This document shows positions 1 through 7,730 of a DNA stretch of 64,000 nucleotides, piece by piece. Both the position numbers and the translations under genes were made by a program. Every line of letters begins with the position of its first letter. Position 1 is the first letter of the stretch. The notes under the pieces were generated by a model, which had not been told where the DNA came from, did no database searches, and saw nothing but the letters and a program-made list of their open reading frames with translations. The stretch comes from Rhizorhabdus wittichii RW1 (lineage in GTDB: Bacteria > Pseudomonadota > Alphaproteobacteria > Sphingomonadales > Sphingomonadaceae), in NCBI GenBank assembly GCA_000016765.1, contig CP000699.1, positions 4,343,501 to 4,407,500 on the forward strand, in the 5' to 3' direction.

Positions 1-574
1 CGTGCGGCTTGTGGCCGAGCGCGCGGCGCACGACCTCGGCCAGTTCGGAGGTCCGCGTGATCGGCCGGGCCTGGACGATGGCGCGCGCGACGCGCCGCGC
101 GCGCGGCTCCTCGCCCAGGTCGTGCAGGACGTCGGCGATCTCGGCCTCGTCGGCGGTGTTGACGAAGTCGGCGGCGCTCATGCCGCTCTTCTCCATTCGC
201 ATGTCGAGCGGGCCGTCCGCCTGGAAGGAGAAGCCGCGGTCGGCGCGGTCGAGCTGCATCGACGACACGCCGATGTCGAGCGTCACGCCGTCGACCTGGT
301 CGATGCCGCGCTCGTTCAGCGCCTCGGCCATGCGGGAGAAGCGTTCGGGGACCAGGATCAGCCGGCCGTCCTGCCCGTCTTCCAGCGCGCGGCCCTCGGC
401 GATCGCGTCGGGATCGCGATCGAACGCATAGACGCGCGCGCCCGCCTGCAGCAGCGCGCGGGTATAGCCGCCGGCGCCGAAGGTGCCGTCGACATGGGTC
501 TCGCCGGTCGCGGGTTCGAGGCCGGCGATCACTTCGTCGATCAGGACGGGGACGTGGGGCGCGGTCGTGGTCAT
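1..574 (-). CDS. rsmH: 16S rRNA (cytosine(1402)-N4)-methyltransferase RsmH (MraW), 5' part
   Basis: Class I SAM-dependent methyltransferase that N4-methylates C1402 in the 16S rRNA decoding centre. Only the first 191 codons lie in the window; the gene runs off the left edge. Translation begins [15 protein letters not shown], followed by the SAM-binding [10 protein letters not shown] at about residues 29-38 and the family block [10 protein letters not shown]...RGFSF...LDMRM. The ATG overlaps the mraZ stop codon (ATGA, 571-574), as expected for the conserved mraZ-rsmH-ftsL start of the division/cell-wall cluster, so the two are translationally coupled. The start is secure because the HxPVL motif follows it directly. 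Confidence 0.96.
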   Translation of the reverse strand, partial: MTTTAPHVPVLIDEVIAGLEPATGETHVDGTFGAGGYTRALLQAGARVYAFDRDPDAIAEGRALEDGQDGRLILVPERFSRMAEALNERGIDQVDGVTLDIGVSSMQLDRADRGFSFQADGPLDMRMEKSGMSAADFVNTADEAEIADVLHDLGEEPRARRVARAIVQARPITRTSELAEVVRRALGHKPH

Positions 575-1098
575 CCGCGCTCCTTCCGCTTGGCGAGGAG
601 GTCTTCCATCTCCTCGAGCACGTCGCCGGATTCGCCGCCGGCGACCGCGCGCAGCACCTCGGGACTCCAGATGCGGAAACGCCGGCCACGGCCGACGAAG
701 AAGGCGTCATTGCCGATCTGCGCCTTGGCGCGCAGCCGGTCGGGCAGGACCATTCGGCCCGCCGTGTCGAAGTTGACGTCCTTCATCAGCGGATAGGTCT
801 CGGCCTCCAGCCGGTCGAGCACGTCGCCCACCAGCTCGCCGGTCTGCTCGGAGACGCGGACGGCGTGGGCGTTCATCTGCTCCTCGGTCTCGGCGATCTG
901 CAGGCCGTCGCTGACCTCGATGCACTTGAGCGCGGCGTTGAAGGTCATGCGCAGGGTGCGGCCGAGGCCCGAGGCGACCTTGGGCGAGCCCGAGCGGATG
1001 TCGATCGTCTGACGGAAGGCAGCAGGGAGCGAAACGCGCCCCTTAAGGTCCACGCCGTTCAAATGAACGTCATTGAAGACCGCACCACCCGCCGCCAC
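571..1098 (-). CDS. mraZ: division/cell wall cluster transcriptional repressor MraZ
   Basis: AbrB-like DNA-binding protein that represses the dcw cluster and itself. It contains two SpoVT/AbrB-type modules; the first reads [16 protein letters not shown] and the second is near [16 protein letters not shown], each ending in the family (D)xxGR...P...R pattern. About 175 aa from the GTG at 1098, longer than the roughly 145-150 aa of enteric MraZ because of a C-terminal tail (ending AKRKERG). An in-frame GTG at 1131 would add 11 residues with no homology to MraZ, so the later start is preferred, though neither has a strong ribosome-binding site. It is the first gene of the leftward dcw operon. Confidence 0.93.
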   Translation of the reverse strand: MAAGGAVFNDVHLNGVDLKGRVSLPAAFRQTIDIRSGSPKVASGLGRTLRMTFNAALKCIEVSDGLQIAETEEQMNAHAVRVSEQTGELVGDVLDRLEAETYPLMKDVNFDTAGRMVLPDRLRAKAQIGNDAFFVGRGRRFRIWSPEVLRAVAGGESGDVLEEMEDLLAKRKERG

Positions 1099-1131
1099 CG
1101 ACGCATACCCCAGCCAGATCGAGGGAAGCAC

Positions 1132-1380
1132 CGCCGGGACCGCGCCGCCCTTTCGGGCCGGCGGGAGGCGTCAATGCGCCAAGCGATACTCCCCACCCCA
1201 TTTCACCATTGTGGTGTACTTGGGTCGGCCCCCCATTTCAAAGGATTTTTATACCATTTTATGGTTTTCCATGGATTCGGCTGTGGATTCCAGGGAAGGC
1301 ATGGGTCGCCATGGACCGACCGGAAACGCACGGAAGCGCAGAAATCCGGGCAGGGAAGCGCGCTCGCTCCCTGTGGATAA
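1132..1380 (-). promoter_or_regulatory. mraZ/dcw upstream region with DnaA box
   Basis: The non-coding interval between mraZ and the next gene (1099-1535) holds a distinctly AT-rich stretch at about 1236-1270 in an otherwise very GC-rich sequence, a plausible leftward promoter. On the minus strand TGG-rich direct repeats (TGGTGAAATGGGGTGGGGA, about 1193-1211) resemble the TGGG-type repeats that MraZ binds. A perfect DnaA box (TTATCCACA, minus strand) lies at 1372-1380 and a near match (plus-strand TGTGGATTC) at 1282-1290. The MraZ and DnaA sites are proposals from consensus only. Confidence 0.5.
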
Positions 1381-1535
1381 GTCTGTCGAAAAGCTATGGG
1401 CCGAGTCTGGGCGGAATCGCCGCCGGCCGAACCCGTTGGGCCTGGACGGAGCCGAAACGAGTTGGATTTTAGGGGTTTATCGCGGTTGCCGAGTCGGCGG
1501 ATCGGCGGATGCGCCCGCCCGCGCGGCGAACGCCG

Positions 1536-1769
1536 TCACTGTTGCGGAGGGGTGCCCTGGGTCGTGCCGCTTTCGCCCGACGTGCCGCCCGGGGCGACGC
1601 CCAGTTCGGCGAGCGGATCGGCGGGGGGCTTGGCGCTGTTCTCGCTCTCGGCGGTCATGTTCGCCTCGCCGCCCCGCTCCTTCGAGCGAAAGCCGACGAT
1701 CGCCGCCGCCAGCAGGACGACGAGGAAAACGACGGCCAGGCCGGTGATACCGATCCGCACGCGCTGCAT
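1536..1769 (-). CDS. small single-pass membrane protein of unknown function
   Basis: A 77-residue protein beginning MQRVRIGITGLAVVFLVVLL, with one hydrophobic segment at about residues 8-27 and a short hydrophilic tail rich in Ser, Thr, Gly and Pro that ends in TTQGTPPQQ. The positive N-terminus (MQRVR) predicts an N-in orientation with the tail outside the cytoplasm. I do not recognise a family. It is co-oriented with cysK 91 bp upstream, so it may be the last gene of that transcript. Sphingomonads often carry such small membrane proteins; function unknown. Confidence 0.6.
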   Translation of the reverse strand: MQRVRIGITGLAVVFLVVLLAAAIVGFRSKERGGEANMTAESENSAKPPADPLAELGVAPGGTSGESGTTQGTPPQQ

Positions 1770-1860
1770 CAGGCGATGATCCCCATGCCGCCAATGTCCG
1801 CCAGCCTCGGGCGGAGGTCAATCGTCAATATCGTCGCCGAGGGACGACGGCCGTCCGGGA

Positions 1861-2859
1861 TCAGCGGCGCAGCAGCGCCGGGACCGGCAGGCCCTTGGCC
1901 TCCAGCCAGGCCGGATTGAACAGCGACGACAGGTAGCGCATCCCGGAATCGCACAGGATCGTGACGATCGTCTTGCCCGGCCCCAGCTCCTTCGCCAGCG
2001 CGATCGCGCCGGCGACGTTGATGCCCGACGACAGGCCGACGCACAGCCCCTCGCTGCCGAGCAGGGCGATCACCTGTTCGAGGCCCTCCTCGTCGGAGAC
2101 GCGGAACTGGGTGTCGACCGGCGCGCCGTCGAGATTGGCGGTGATGCGGCTCTGGCCGATGCCCTCGGCGACGCTCGATCCCTCGGCCTTGAGCTCGCCA
2201 TGCGCGAAATAGTTGAAGAGCGCGGCGCCGTATGGGTCGGTCAGCCCGATCACGACGTCCTCGCTGAACGCCTTCAGGCCCAGGCCGACGCCGGCCAGCG
2301 TGCCGCCGGTGCCGACCGCGCAGGTGAAGCCGTCGATCCGGCCGCCGGTCTGCGCCCAGATCTCGGGCGCGGTGGTGCGGATATGGGCGAGGCGGTTGGC
2401 GGTGTTGTCGAACTGGTTGGCCCAGAGCGCCCCCGGCGTCTCCTCGGCGATCCGGCGCGAGGTGTGGACGTAATGGGCGGGGTTCGAATAGGCGGTCGGC
2501 GGCACCAGCACCAGCTCGGCGCCCAGCGCGCGCAGCGTGTCCTGCTTCTCCTGGCTCTGGGTGTCGGTCATGACGATGATCGTGCGGTAGCCGCGCGCAT
2601 TGCCGACCAGCGCCAGGCCGATGCCGGTGTTGCCGGCGGTGCCCTCGACGATGATCCCGCCCGGCGCGATCAGGCCGCGTTCCTCGGCATCGGTGATGAT
2701 CGCCAGCGCGGCGCGGTCCTTCACCGAACCGCCGGGATTCATGAACTCGCACTTGGCGAGGATCTCGCAGCCGGTGGCTTCGCTGGGGCCCTTCAGTCGA
2801 ACGAGGGGGGTGTTGCCGATCAGGGCGAGCGCATCGGGCGCTATCATGTCATGTGCCAT
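1861..2859 (-). CDS. cysK: cysteine synthase family PLP-dependent enzyme
   Basis: PLP fold-type II beta-replacement enzyme, expected to make L-cysteine from O-acetylserine and sulfide. 332 aa, the usual length of a CysK. Visible motifs are the N-terminal IGNTPLVRL, the PLP-lysine motif NPGGSVKDR (K47), the substrate loop EGTAGNTGIGLA and the phosphate-binding GTGGT near residue 190. The substrate loop reads TAGNTG rather than the TSGNTG of classical CysK, a variant seen in CBS-like/CysK2-like branches, so the exact sulfur donor is less certain than the fold. An internal ATG at codon 5 is an alternative start. Divergent from the DNA glycosylase gene at 2964. Confidence 0.88.
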   Translation of the reverse strand: MAHDMIAPDALALIGNTPLVRLKGPSEATGCEILAKCEFMNPGGSVKDRAALAIITDAEERGLIAPGGIIVEGTAGNTGIGLALVGNARGYRTIIVMTDTQSQEKQDTLRALGAELVLVPPTAYSNPAHYVHTSRRIAEETPGALWANQFDNTANRLAHIRTTAPEIWAQTGGRIDGFTCAVGTGGTLAGVGLGLKAFSEDVVIGLTDPYGAALFNYFAHGELKAEGSSVAEGIGQSRITANLDGAPVDTQFRVSDEEGLEQVIALLGSEGLCVGLSSGINVAGAIALAKELGPGKTIVTILCDSGMRYLSSLFNPAWLEAKGLPVPALLRR

Positions 2860-2963
2860 GCCGCCGAGCCTAGCCGAGCGACGCCGGGCTTGCCAACATA
2901 GCTTCTCTTGGGTCCGCGTCTTTGCTGCTTGGCAGCGTCGGCAAATCCCACCATCTCCGGGCC

Positions 2964-3494
2964 ATGACCGATCTTCCCCCGCGCAAGGCCAGCTTCCCCC
3001 CGGTGGTCTCCGCCGACACCCGCCTGCTGCTGCTCGGCAGCCTGCCGGGCGAGGCGTCGCTGCGCGCCGCGCGCTATTATGCCCATCCGCAGAACCAGTT
3101 CTGGCGACTGACCGGCGCGGTGATCGGCGACGAGGGGCTGGCGCTGCTCGACTATCCGGCGCGGCTCGACCGGCTGCGCGCGGCCGGGGTCGGCCTGTGG
3201 GACGTCGTCGCCGACGCGCTGCGCGACGGCAGCCTCGACGGGGCGATCCGCGATCATCGGCCGAACGATCTTGCGGCGCTCGTCGCGACGCTGCCGGCGC
3301 TCCGCGCGATCGGCTTCAACGGCGGCACGGCGGCGCGACTCGGGCGGCGGATGATCGGGGCGCCGGCGGGACTCGCGCTGGTCGACCTGCCGTCGAGCAG
3401 CCCCGCCTTCACCCGGCCGATCGCCGAGAAGCGGGAAAAATGGCTCCATTTGCGCGAATTCCTCGATCCGATAGCCGGATTCCGCCGCGATTGA
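2964..3494 (+). CDS. DNA glycosylase, hypoxanthine/uracil type (UDG superfamily, Mug/HDG-like)
   Basis: 176 aa base-excision repair glycosylase of the uracil-DNA glycosylase superfamily. The first motif LLLLGSLPGEASLRAARYYAHPQNQFW fits family 6 (hypoxanthine-DNA glycosylase) and related Mug-like enzymes: GSLPGxxSLxxxxYY followed by HPxNxFW. The C-terminal minor-groove loop reads LPSSSPAFT. The start at 2964 (MTDLPPRK) is chosen over upstream in-frame codons from 2922, whose translation shows no homology. The enzyme would remove deaminated bases such as hypoxanthine or uracil; the choice between the two is an inference from the motif. Confidence 0.85.
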   Translation: MTDLPPRKASFPPVVSADTRLLLLGSLPGEASLRAARYYAHPQNQFWRLTGAVIGDEGLALLDYPARLDRLRAAGVGLWDVVADALRDGSLDGAIRDHRPNDLAALVATLPALRAIGFNGGTAARLGRRMIGAPAGLALVDLPSSSPAFTRPIAEKREKWLHLREFLDPIAGFRRD

Positions 3495-3577
3495 CCGAAA
3501 TTCGCATGTTCATGGGCCCTTCATCGGCACGCTGTACTTGACGCACTGCACACAAGGACTCAAAGACACCGCTCGTT

Positions 3578-3958
3578 ATGCAGAACCACCACCGCTTCAC
3601 CGCCGCCGCCCTTCTCGGCACCGCCCTCCTGCTCACCGCTTGCGGCAAGCCCGAAACCGTCACCGCCGGGAACGACGATCCCGATTCGGCCACGCTGAAC
3701 GCCGCCGCGCCGGTCGAGCTGCCGCCGATGGTGACCGCCAGCCGCACCTATCGTTGCAAGGACGGCAGCCTGGTCTATGTCGATTTCTTCAGCAACAACA
3801 CGGCGGCCTACAAGACCAAGAAGGAAGAGGTCGGCGTTCCGCTGACCGCTCCCGAGGCCGGCAAGCCCTATGTCGCCGAAGGCTATTCGATCAGCGGCGA
3901 CGGCCCGCAGGTCGACATCGCCGCCCCGGGCAAGCCTTCGCAGAGCTGCAAGGCCTGA
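3578..3958 (+). CDS. putative lipoprotein, MliC-like C-terminal domain
   Basis: 126 aa with a type II signal peptide: positive n-region, hydrophobic AALLGTALLLTAC with lipobox LTAC (Cys about residue 22). After a linker the mature domain reads YRCKDGSLVYVDFF...AAYKTKKEE and ends SQSCKA. The YxCxDG...V.V.F pattern with a C-terminal Cys resembles membrane-bound lysozyme inhibitors of the MliC family, but the match is weak and the catalytic-site loop cannot be confirmed by eye. Monocistronic, with its own terminator at 3981. Confidence 0.75.
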   Translation: MQNHHRFTAAALLGTALLLTACGKPETVTAGNDDPDSATLNAAAPVELPPMVTASRTYRCKDGSLVYVDFFSNNTAAYKTKKEEVGVPLTAPEAGKPYVAEGYSISGDGPQVDIAAPGKPSQSCKA

Positions 3959-3980
3959 TCCACCCTTCCCTGATCATCGA

Positions 3981-4016
3981 AAGGCCGGTTGGAGCGATGC
4001 TCCTCCGGCCTTTTTT
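3981..4016 (+). terminator. Rho-independent terminator of the lipoprotein gene
   Basis: AAGGCCGG pairs with CCGGCCTT, with an inner GGAGC/GCTCC stem, and a run of six T follows. It begins 22 bp after the stop codon at 3958. Confidence 0.88.
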
Positions 4017-4042
4017 GATGCGCCGCATCAGAGTCGGTCTGG

Positions 4043-4138
4043 AAATGATCCTGCGGATCATTTCAGGCGGCACCGGCCCGCTCCCCCACCCGACCTCCCA
4101 CTCAGTGTATCTTTGATGGGAGGTCGGGCCGGTGCCGC
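4043..4138. repeat. nested inverted repeats between convergent genes
   Basis: Two palindromic structures lie between the lipoprotein and ybaK genes. The first is AAATGATC/GATCATTT around a CTGCG loop (4043-4063). The second is long: GCGGCACCGG...CCCGACCTCCCA (4067-4100) pairs with TGGGAGGTCGGG...CCGGTGCCGC (4117-4138) around a 16-bp centre, with an 8-bp bulge on the left arm. It has no coding potential and looks like a dispersed palindromic (REP/MITE-type) element. Confidence 0.7.
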
Positions 4139-4161
4139 AAAATGCGGTGAAACCGCATTTT
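4139..4161 (-). terminator. terminator-like hairpin downstream of ybaK
   Basis: A 10-bp perfect stem AAAATGCGGT/ACCGCATTTT with a 3-nt loop, 10 bp beyond the ybaK stop. Read leftward the stem ends in TTTT, so it can work as an intrinsic terminator. Confidence 0.6.
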
Positions 4162-4171
4162 CCAAACAGAC

Positions 4172-4639
4172 TCAGGCTGGCGGCTGGCAGACGTCGATCC
4201 ATGTCGCGCCGGTCAGCGCGACGAGCCGGTCGGGGGTGAGCCGCACCGATGCGGTCCGCGAACCGGCGGCCGGATAGACCACATCGAAATCCTTCAGCGA
4301 GAGGTCGCAATAGATCGGCAGGGGGCTGGCCAGCCCGAACGGGCAGACGCCGCCCACCGGATGTCCGGTCAGCGCCTCGACCTCTTCCGCGCCCAGCATG
4401 CGGGGCCGCCCGCCGAGCGCGTCCTTGGTCTTGCGGTTGTCGAGCCGGGCGTCGCCACGCGCGACGACCAGCATCACCGTCTCGCCGACGCGGATCGACA
4501 GCGTCTTGGCGATCTGCCCCGGCAGCACGCCGAGCGTCTCGGCGGCTTCGAGGACGGTGGCGGTGCTGGCGCCCTGGTCGATGATCGCGATGTCGGGGGC
4601 ATGCGCCGCCAGGAAGGCGCGGACCGATTCGAGGCTCAT
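4172..4639 (-). CDS. YbaK/EbsC family aminoacyl-tRNA deacylase
   Basis: 155 aa, the standard size for the YbaK/EbsC (ProX/INS-like) fold that hydrolyses mischarged aminoacyl-tRNAs such as Cys-tRNA(Pro). Visible landmarks are the central IAKTLSIRVGETVMLVVARGDARLD, with the conserved K, and GHPVGGVCPFG at about residues 100-110. The C-terminus VALTGATWIDVCQ is typical of the family. It is the last gene of the leftward Kdo operon (gap of 4 bp to its upstream neighbour), although its role is translational quality control and probably unrelated to the glycan. Confidence 0.9.
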   Translation of the reverse strand: MSLESVRAFLAAHAPDIAIIDQGASTATVLEAAETLGVLPGQIAKTLSIRVGETVMLVVARGDARLDNRKTKDALGGRPRMLGAEEVEALTGHPVGGVCPFGLASPLPIYCDLSLKDFDVVYPAAGSRTASVRLTPDRLVALTGATWIDVCQPPA

Positions 4640-4643
4640 CCCG

Positions 4644-5834
4644 TCAGTCCTTGCGGGCGATCAGGGCGAAGGGGACGCTGGCGCGCGGGCCGATGTCGGC
4701 GAAATGGAGCTGCGCGACCGAGAAGCCGCGCGCGATCAGCATGACCGCGAGCCGCTCGACCTCCGGCCGGGGAAGCCCGGCCGCGCCGGCGGCCGTCGCC
4801 AGGTCGAACAGGTGGACGACATAGCCGCCGGGACGCAGCACGCTCATCAGCTCGGCGAGCAGGTTGACGGTGCTGCCGGCGGCATGGCCCTGTTCGGCCA
4901 TGCCGATCGACCAGAGGAAATCGAAGCCGCGCTGGTCGGCGGACTGCGCGACCAGCGACACCAGCTGGCCGGGCAGCGCGCCGTCGGGCCCCGGAACGGC
5001 GTCGAGCGCCGAGCAGGCGAAGGCGTTCCAGGCGATCGACAGGCTGGCGGGATCGGCGGGCGGAGTGGCCAGCGCCGCATCGCACCCGGCCGCGGCGAAG
5101 ATCGGCGCCAGCGCCCGGCTCTCCTCGCCCCAGCCGACCCCACGGGCGCCGGGGCGGAGCATGCCGTAGCGGTCGAACGCCTGCGCGATGATCGCGAGCC
5201 GCCACTGCGCCTCGGGCGTGGCGGGGCGCGGCGACAGGCGCGACGCCCAATGGTCGAAGGCCGGCTCGCCGAGCTGGGCCTCGGTCAGCGGCTGCGATGC
5301 CGGGTCGACGAAGCACGGGGCGTCGTCGCCGACCAGCCGGGGCGGCGTCTGCAGGTCGATCCCGGTGAAATGGGTCGGCAGCAGCGGCTGCTGCCCGGCC
5401 TCGTCGTTCGCTTCGAGCTGCTCGGCGTGGATCGAGATGCCGGCGGCCTGCGCGTCGGTGCCCTCCGCGCAAAAGCCGAAGGCGGCATAGGTCGCGCCGG
5501 CGACGCTGAGGAAGGGGATGGACAGGCCGCGCGCGACGGCGCTGGCGTCGCCGAGCTGGAGCCGGACCGAGGTGACGAAGATCGCGTCGCGGCCGCTGCC
5601 CGGGATGAAGGCGTTGATGTTGACCCGCAGCTCGCCGAAGCTGGCCTTGAGCTTGTCGAAATGGATCGTGAACAGCACGCGGCCCGGCCGGAACTCGACA
5701 TAGGGCGTGTGGAAGACGTAGCGCGGATCGGGGCTGCGCTCGCCGCCGCCGAGCGGGCGGATCGCGCTGGCATGCCCGATCATGAAGCCGAACGGATCGA
5801 GATCGCGGGCGGTGTCCTGGGCGTGCGCTTCCAT
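4644..5834 (-). CDS. divergent methyltransferase-like protein, paralogue of the 8863-10281 protein
   Basis: 396 aa, two parts. The N-terminal half (YVFHTPYVEFRPGRVLFTIHFDKL...GELRVNINAFIPGSG) is a predicted beta-rich domain. The C-terminal half has the layout of a class I SAM methyltransferase (GARGVGWGEESRALAPIFAAAGCD). Both halves align by eye with the gene at 8863-10281, including AFHTDYV, ININ and FAAAGC. Here the glycine-rich motif is altered and the acidic residue after strand 2 (ATDL in the paralogue) is replaced by LATPP, so SAM binding may be lost. The ATG at 5834 is preferred because AAGGGGG lies 6 bp before it; an upstream TTG at 5870 is possible. Follows the PhyH gene in the Kdo operon. 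Likely a role in surface glycan; substrate unknown. Confidence 0.72.
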   Translation of the reverse strand: MEAHAQDTARDLDPFGFMIGHASAIRPLGGGERSPDPRYVFHTPYVEFRPGRVLFTIHFDKLKASFGELRVNINAFIPGSGRDAIFVTSVRLQLGDASAVARGLSIPFLSVAGATYAAFGFCAEGTDAQAAGISIHAEQLEANDEAGQQPLLPTHFTGIDLQTPPRLVGDDAPCFVDPASQPLTEAQLGEPAFDHWASRLSPRPATPEAQWRLAIIAQAFDRYGMLRPGARGVGWGEESRALAPIFAAAGCDAALATPPADPASLSIAWNAFACSALDAVPGPDGALPGQLVSLVAQSADQRGFDFLWSIGMAEQGHAAGSTVNLLAELMSVLRPGGYVVHLFDLATAAGAAGLPRPEVERLAVMLIARGFSVAQLHFADIGPRASVPFALIARKD

Positions 5835-5878
5835 CGTCGCCCCCTTAGGATCGAACGTGATGGGCCGCAATGGCCGAG

Positions 5879-6904
5879 CTATTCATCGCCGGGCCGCTTG
5901 CGCCCGGCCTTGGCCCAGGGCTGGCCGATCCAGCGGCGATAGATGTCGTGGGTCAGCCACAGCAGCGGGACGCGGCGCTCGGCGATGCCGGGCAGGCTCC
6001 ACGGGTCGAGCCCCGCCAGCGGCAGGAAGGGGTTGCGGCGGCTATAGGCGAACAGCTCGATCCGGGTGGTCGGCCGGTCGCTGATGGTGCGGGCGTGGAA
6101 GCCGTAGGTGTCGGCGACGACCAGCGTGTTGGCGGGGACGGCGAAGGCCTTGGCCGGCGGCAGGCCGAGGCCCGCCAGCTCCGCCTCGTCGACCCGGAAG
6201 GAGCCGCGCGCCGACAGATAGTCCTGCTCGCGGCCGACGGTCAGGCTGCGCTTCTCCTCCCAGGCGAGCCGCTCGGGGGTCAGCCGGTGCGATCCGGGGA
6301 CATAGGAGAACGGGCCGTCGGCGGGGCCGACGTCCTGGAGGAACAGCCAGGCCTTCATCGTCGGGTGGAAGGTGTCGGCGTGGAGCCGGGTCTGCGGGTC
6401 GGGCGGCGCGTCGTGGCGCCGGCTGAGGATCGACTGGACATAGAGCAGCGGCTCGACGTCGAAGCTCGCGACGTAGCGCGCCAGTCCCTGCCAGCGCGGA
6501 TCGCGCAGCAGGGCCTTCATCGCCGGCACCGCGCGGATCAGCTCGGGGTCGACCGCGTAGCGGCGGGTGATCGTGTCGCCCTGCACCATCTCGCGCGCGG
6601 GACCGGACCAGTCGAGCAGCCCGTCGCGCAGCGCGACGAAGCTATCGGGCGGCAGGAAGTCGCGCTTGATGACGAAACCGTCGCGCTCGAACGCCTCGCG
6701 GTCCTCGGCGACGACCTGTCCGGCGAGCGCGGCGCGGCGGCGCTCGGCGAGCCGGCGCGCCGTCGCCACCCGCCAGCGATGGAGCCCGCGCCGGTTGAGC
6801 GCCTCCGACCCGATCAGCGGATTGTCGAGGAAGGACTTGGCGCCGGTCAGCAGTTGCGCGGCCCACCAGGGCGCGAGGAGCGAACGCAGAATCGAACCGG
6901 CCAT
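5879..6904 (-). CDS. phytanoyl-CoA dioxygenase (PhyH) family protein
   Basis: 341 aa non-haem Fe(II)/2-oxoglutarate oxygenase. The HxD iron ligands are in RLHADTFHPTMKAWLFLQDV, and the distal His and 2OG-binding Arg are in YGFHARTISDRPTTRIELF. SYVPGSHRLTPER is the usual PhyH block. Start at 6904 (MAGSILRS), with AGAGGAA just upstream and 8 bp after the kdsB stop; an in-frame extension to 6991 would overlap kdsB. Its position inside a Kdo-sugar operon suggests hydroxylation of a glycan or lipid component; Fe/2OG enzymes are known to convert Kdo to Ko in some bacteria. That assignment is inference. Confidence 0.85.
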   Translation of the reverse strand: MAGSILRSLLAPWWAAQLLTGAKSFLDNPLIGSEALNRRGLHRWRVATARRLAERRRAALAGQVVAEDREAFERDGFVIKRDFLPPDSFVALRDGLLDWSGPAREMVQGDTITRRYAVDPELIRAVPAMKALLRDPRWQGLARYVASFDVEPLLYVQSILSRRHDAPPDPQTRLHADTFHPTMKAWLFLQDVGPADGPFSYVPGSHRLTPERLAWEEKRSLTVGREQDYLSARGSFRVDEAELAGLGLPPAKAFAVPANTLVVADTYGFHARTISDRPTTRIELFAYSRRNPFLPLAGLDPWSLPGIAERRVPLLWLTHDIYRRWIGQPWAKAGRKRPGDE

Positions 6905-6912
6905 GGTTCCTC

Positions 6913-7716
6913 TTAGGCGATGCCGCGCGCTTTGAGGATGGCTTCGATCGGGGCGACGTCGGTCGGGTTGTTGAGCTCGATCGCGTCCCATTCGATCGGA
7001 TCGAACGGCACCACCCCGACGGCGATGCCGCCCGCCAGGAAGCGGAGCTGCTCAAGCCCCTCGAGCAGTTCGAGTTCCGATACGCCCATCGCGACGTAGC
7101 GGCGCAGCGCGTCGGGCCGATAGGCATAGACGCCGAGGTGGAGGTGGACCGGCGGGAAGGCCATCGTCGCGGCTTCGGGCGGCAGATGCGGGATCACCCG
7201 CTTCGAGAAATAGAGCGCGCGGCGGTCGGCGCCGAACACCACCGTGGTGCCGCCGACCCGGCCCTGCGCCTGGTCCTCGACCAGATGGGCATAGGTGCTC
7301 CGCGCGCAGCGGATCGCCGGGGTGGTCATCGCGACATCGGGCATCGCGCGCAGCGCGTCGACCAGCGCGGCGACGACATGACCGGGCGTCAGCGGGGCGT
7401 CGCCCTGCAGGTTGACGACGATCTCGGGCGCGATGCCGAGCCGCGCGATCGCGTCGGCGCAGCGCTCGGTGCCGTTGGCGCAGCTCTCGGCGGTCATCAC
7501 CACCTGCCCGCCGAAGCCGCGCACCGCATCGGCGATGCGATCGTCGTCGGTCGCGATCCAGATCGAGGCGGGATCGACGATCGCGGCCGCGCATTCCCAG
7601 CTTCGCCGGATCAGCGGCTTGGGCGTGCCGGTCGCGCCGACCAGCGGCGCCAGCGGCTTGGCCGGATAGCGCGACGACTGGTAGCGCGCGGGAATGATGA
7701 CCGCGACGTCGGCCAT
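6913..7716 (-). CDS. kdsB: 3-deoxy-manno-octulosonate cytidylyltransferase (CMP-Kdo synthetase)
   Basis: 267 aa cytoplasmic nucleotidyltransferase that activates Kdo with CTP to give CMP-Kdo, the donor for lipid A-core or capsule linker. Motifs: N-terminal IPARYQSSRYPAKPLAPL (CTP binding), TDDDRI, NGTER and NLQGDAPL, all diagnostic for KdsB/KpsU. 14 bp separate it from the upstream kdsD, and the PhyH gene starts 8 bp downstream, so all are one transcript. It could equally be named kpsU if the cluster serves a capsule. No signs of damage. Confidence 0.94.
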   Translation of the reverse strand: MADVAVIIPARYQSSRYPAKPLAPLVGATGTPKPLIRRSWECAAAIVDPASIWIATDDDRIADAVRGFGGQVVMTAESCANGTERCADAIARLGIAPEIVVNLQGDAPLTPGHVVAALVDALRAMPDVAMTTPAIRCARSTYAHLVEDQAQGRVGGTTVVFGADRRALYFSKRVIPHLPPEAATMAFPPVHLHLGVYAYRPDALRRYVAMGVSELELLEGLEQLRFLAGGIAVGVVPFDPIEWDAIELNNPTDVAPIEAILKARGIA

Positions 7717-7730
7717 GCCGGGCGGCGGGA

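Noticed and set aside
1282-1380. Possible replication origin upstream of mraZ
   Set aside because: Only one perfect and one imperfect DnaA box and no repeat array or adjacent origin genes; kept only as a regulatory proposal.
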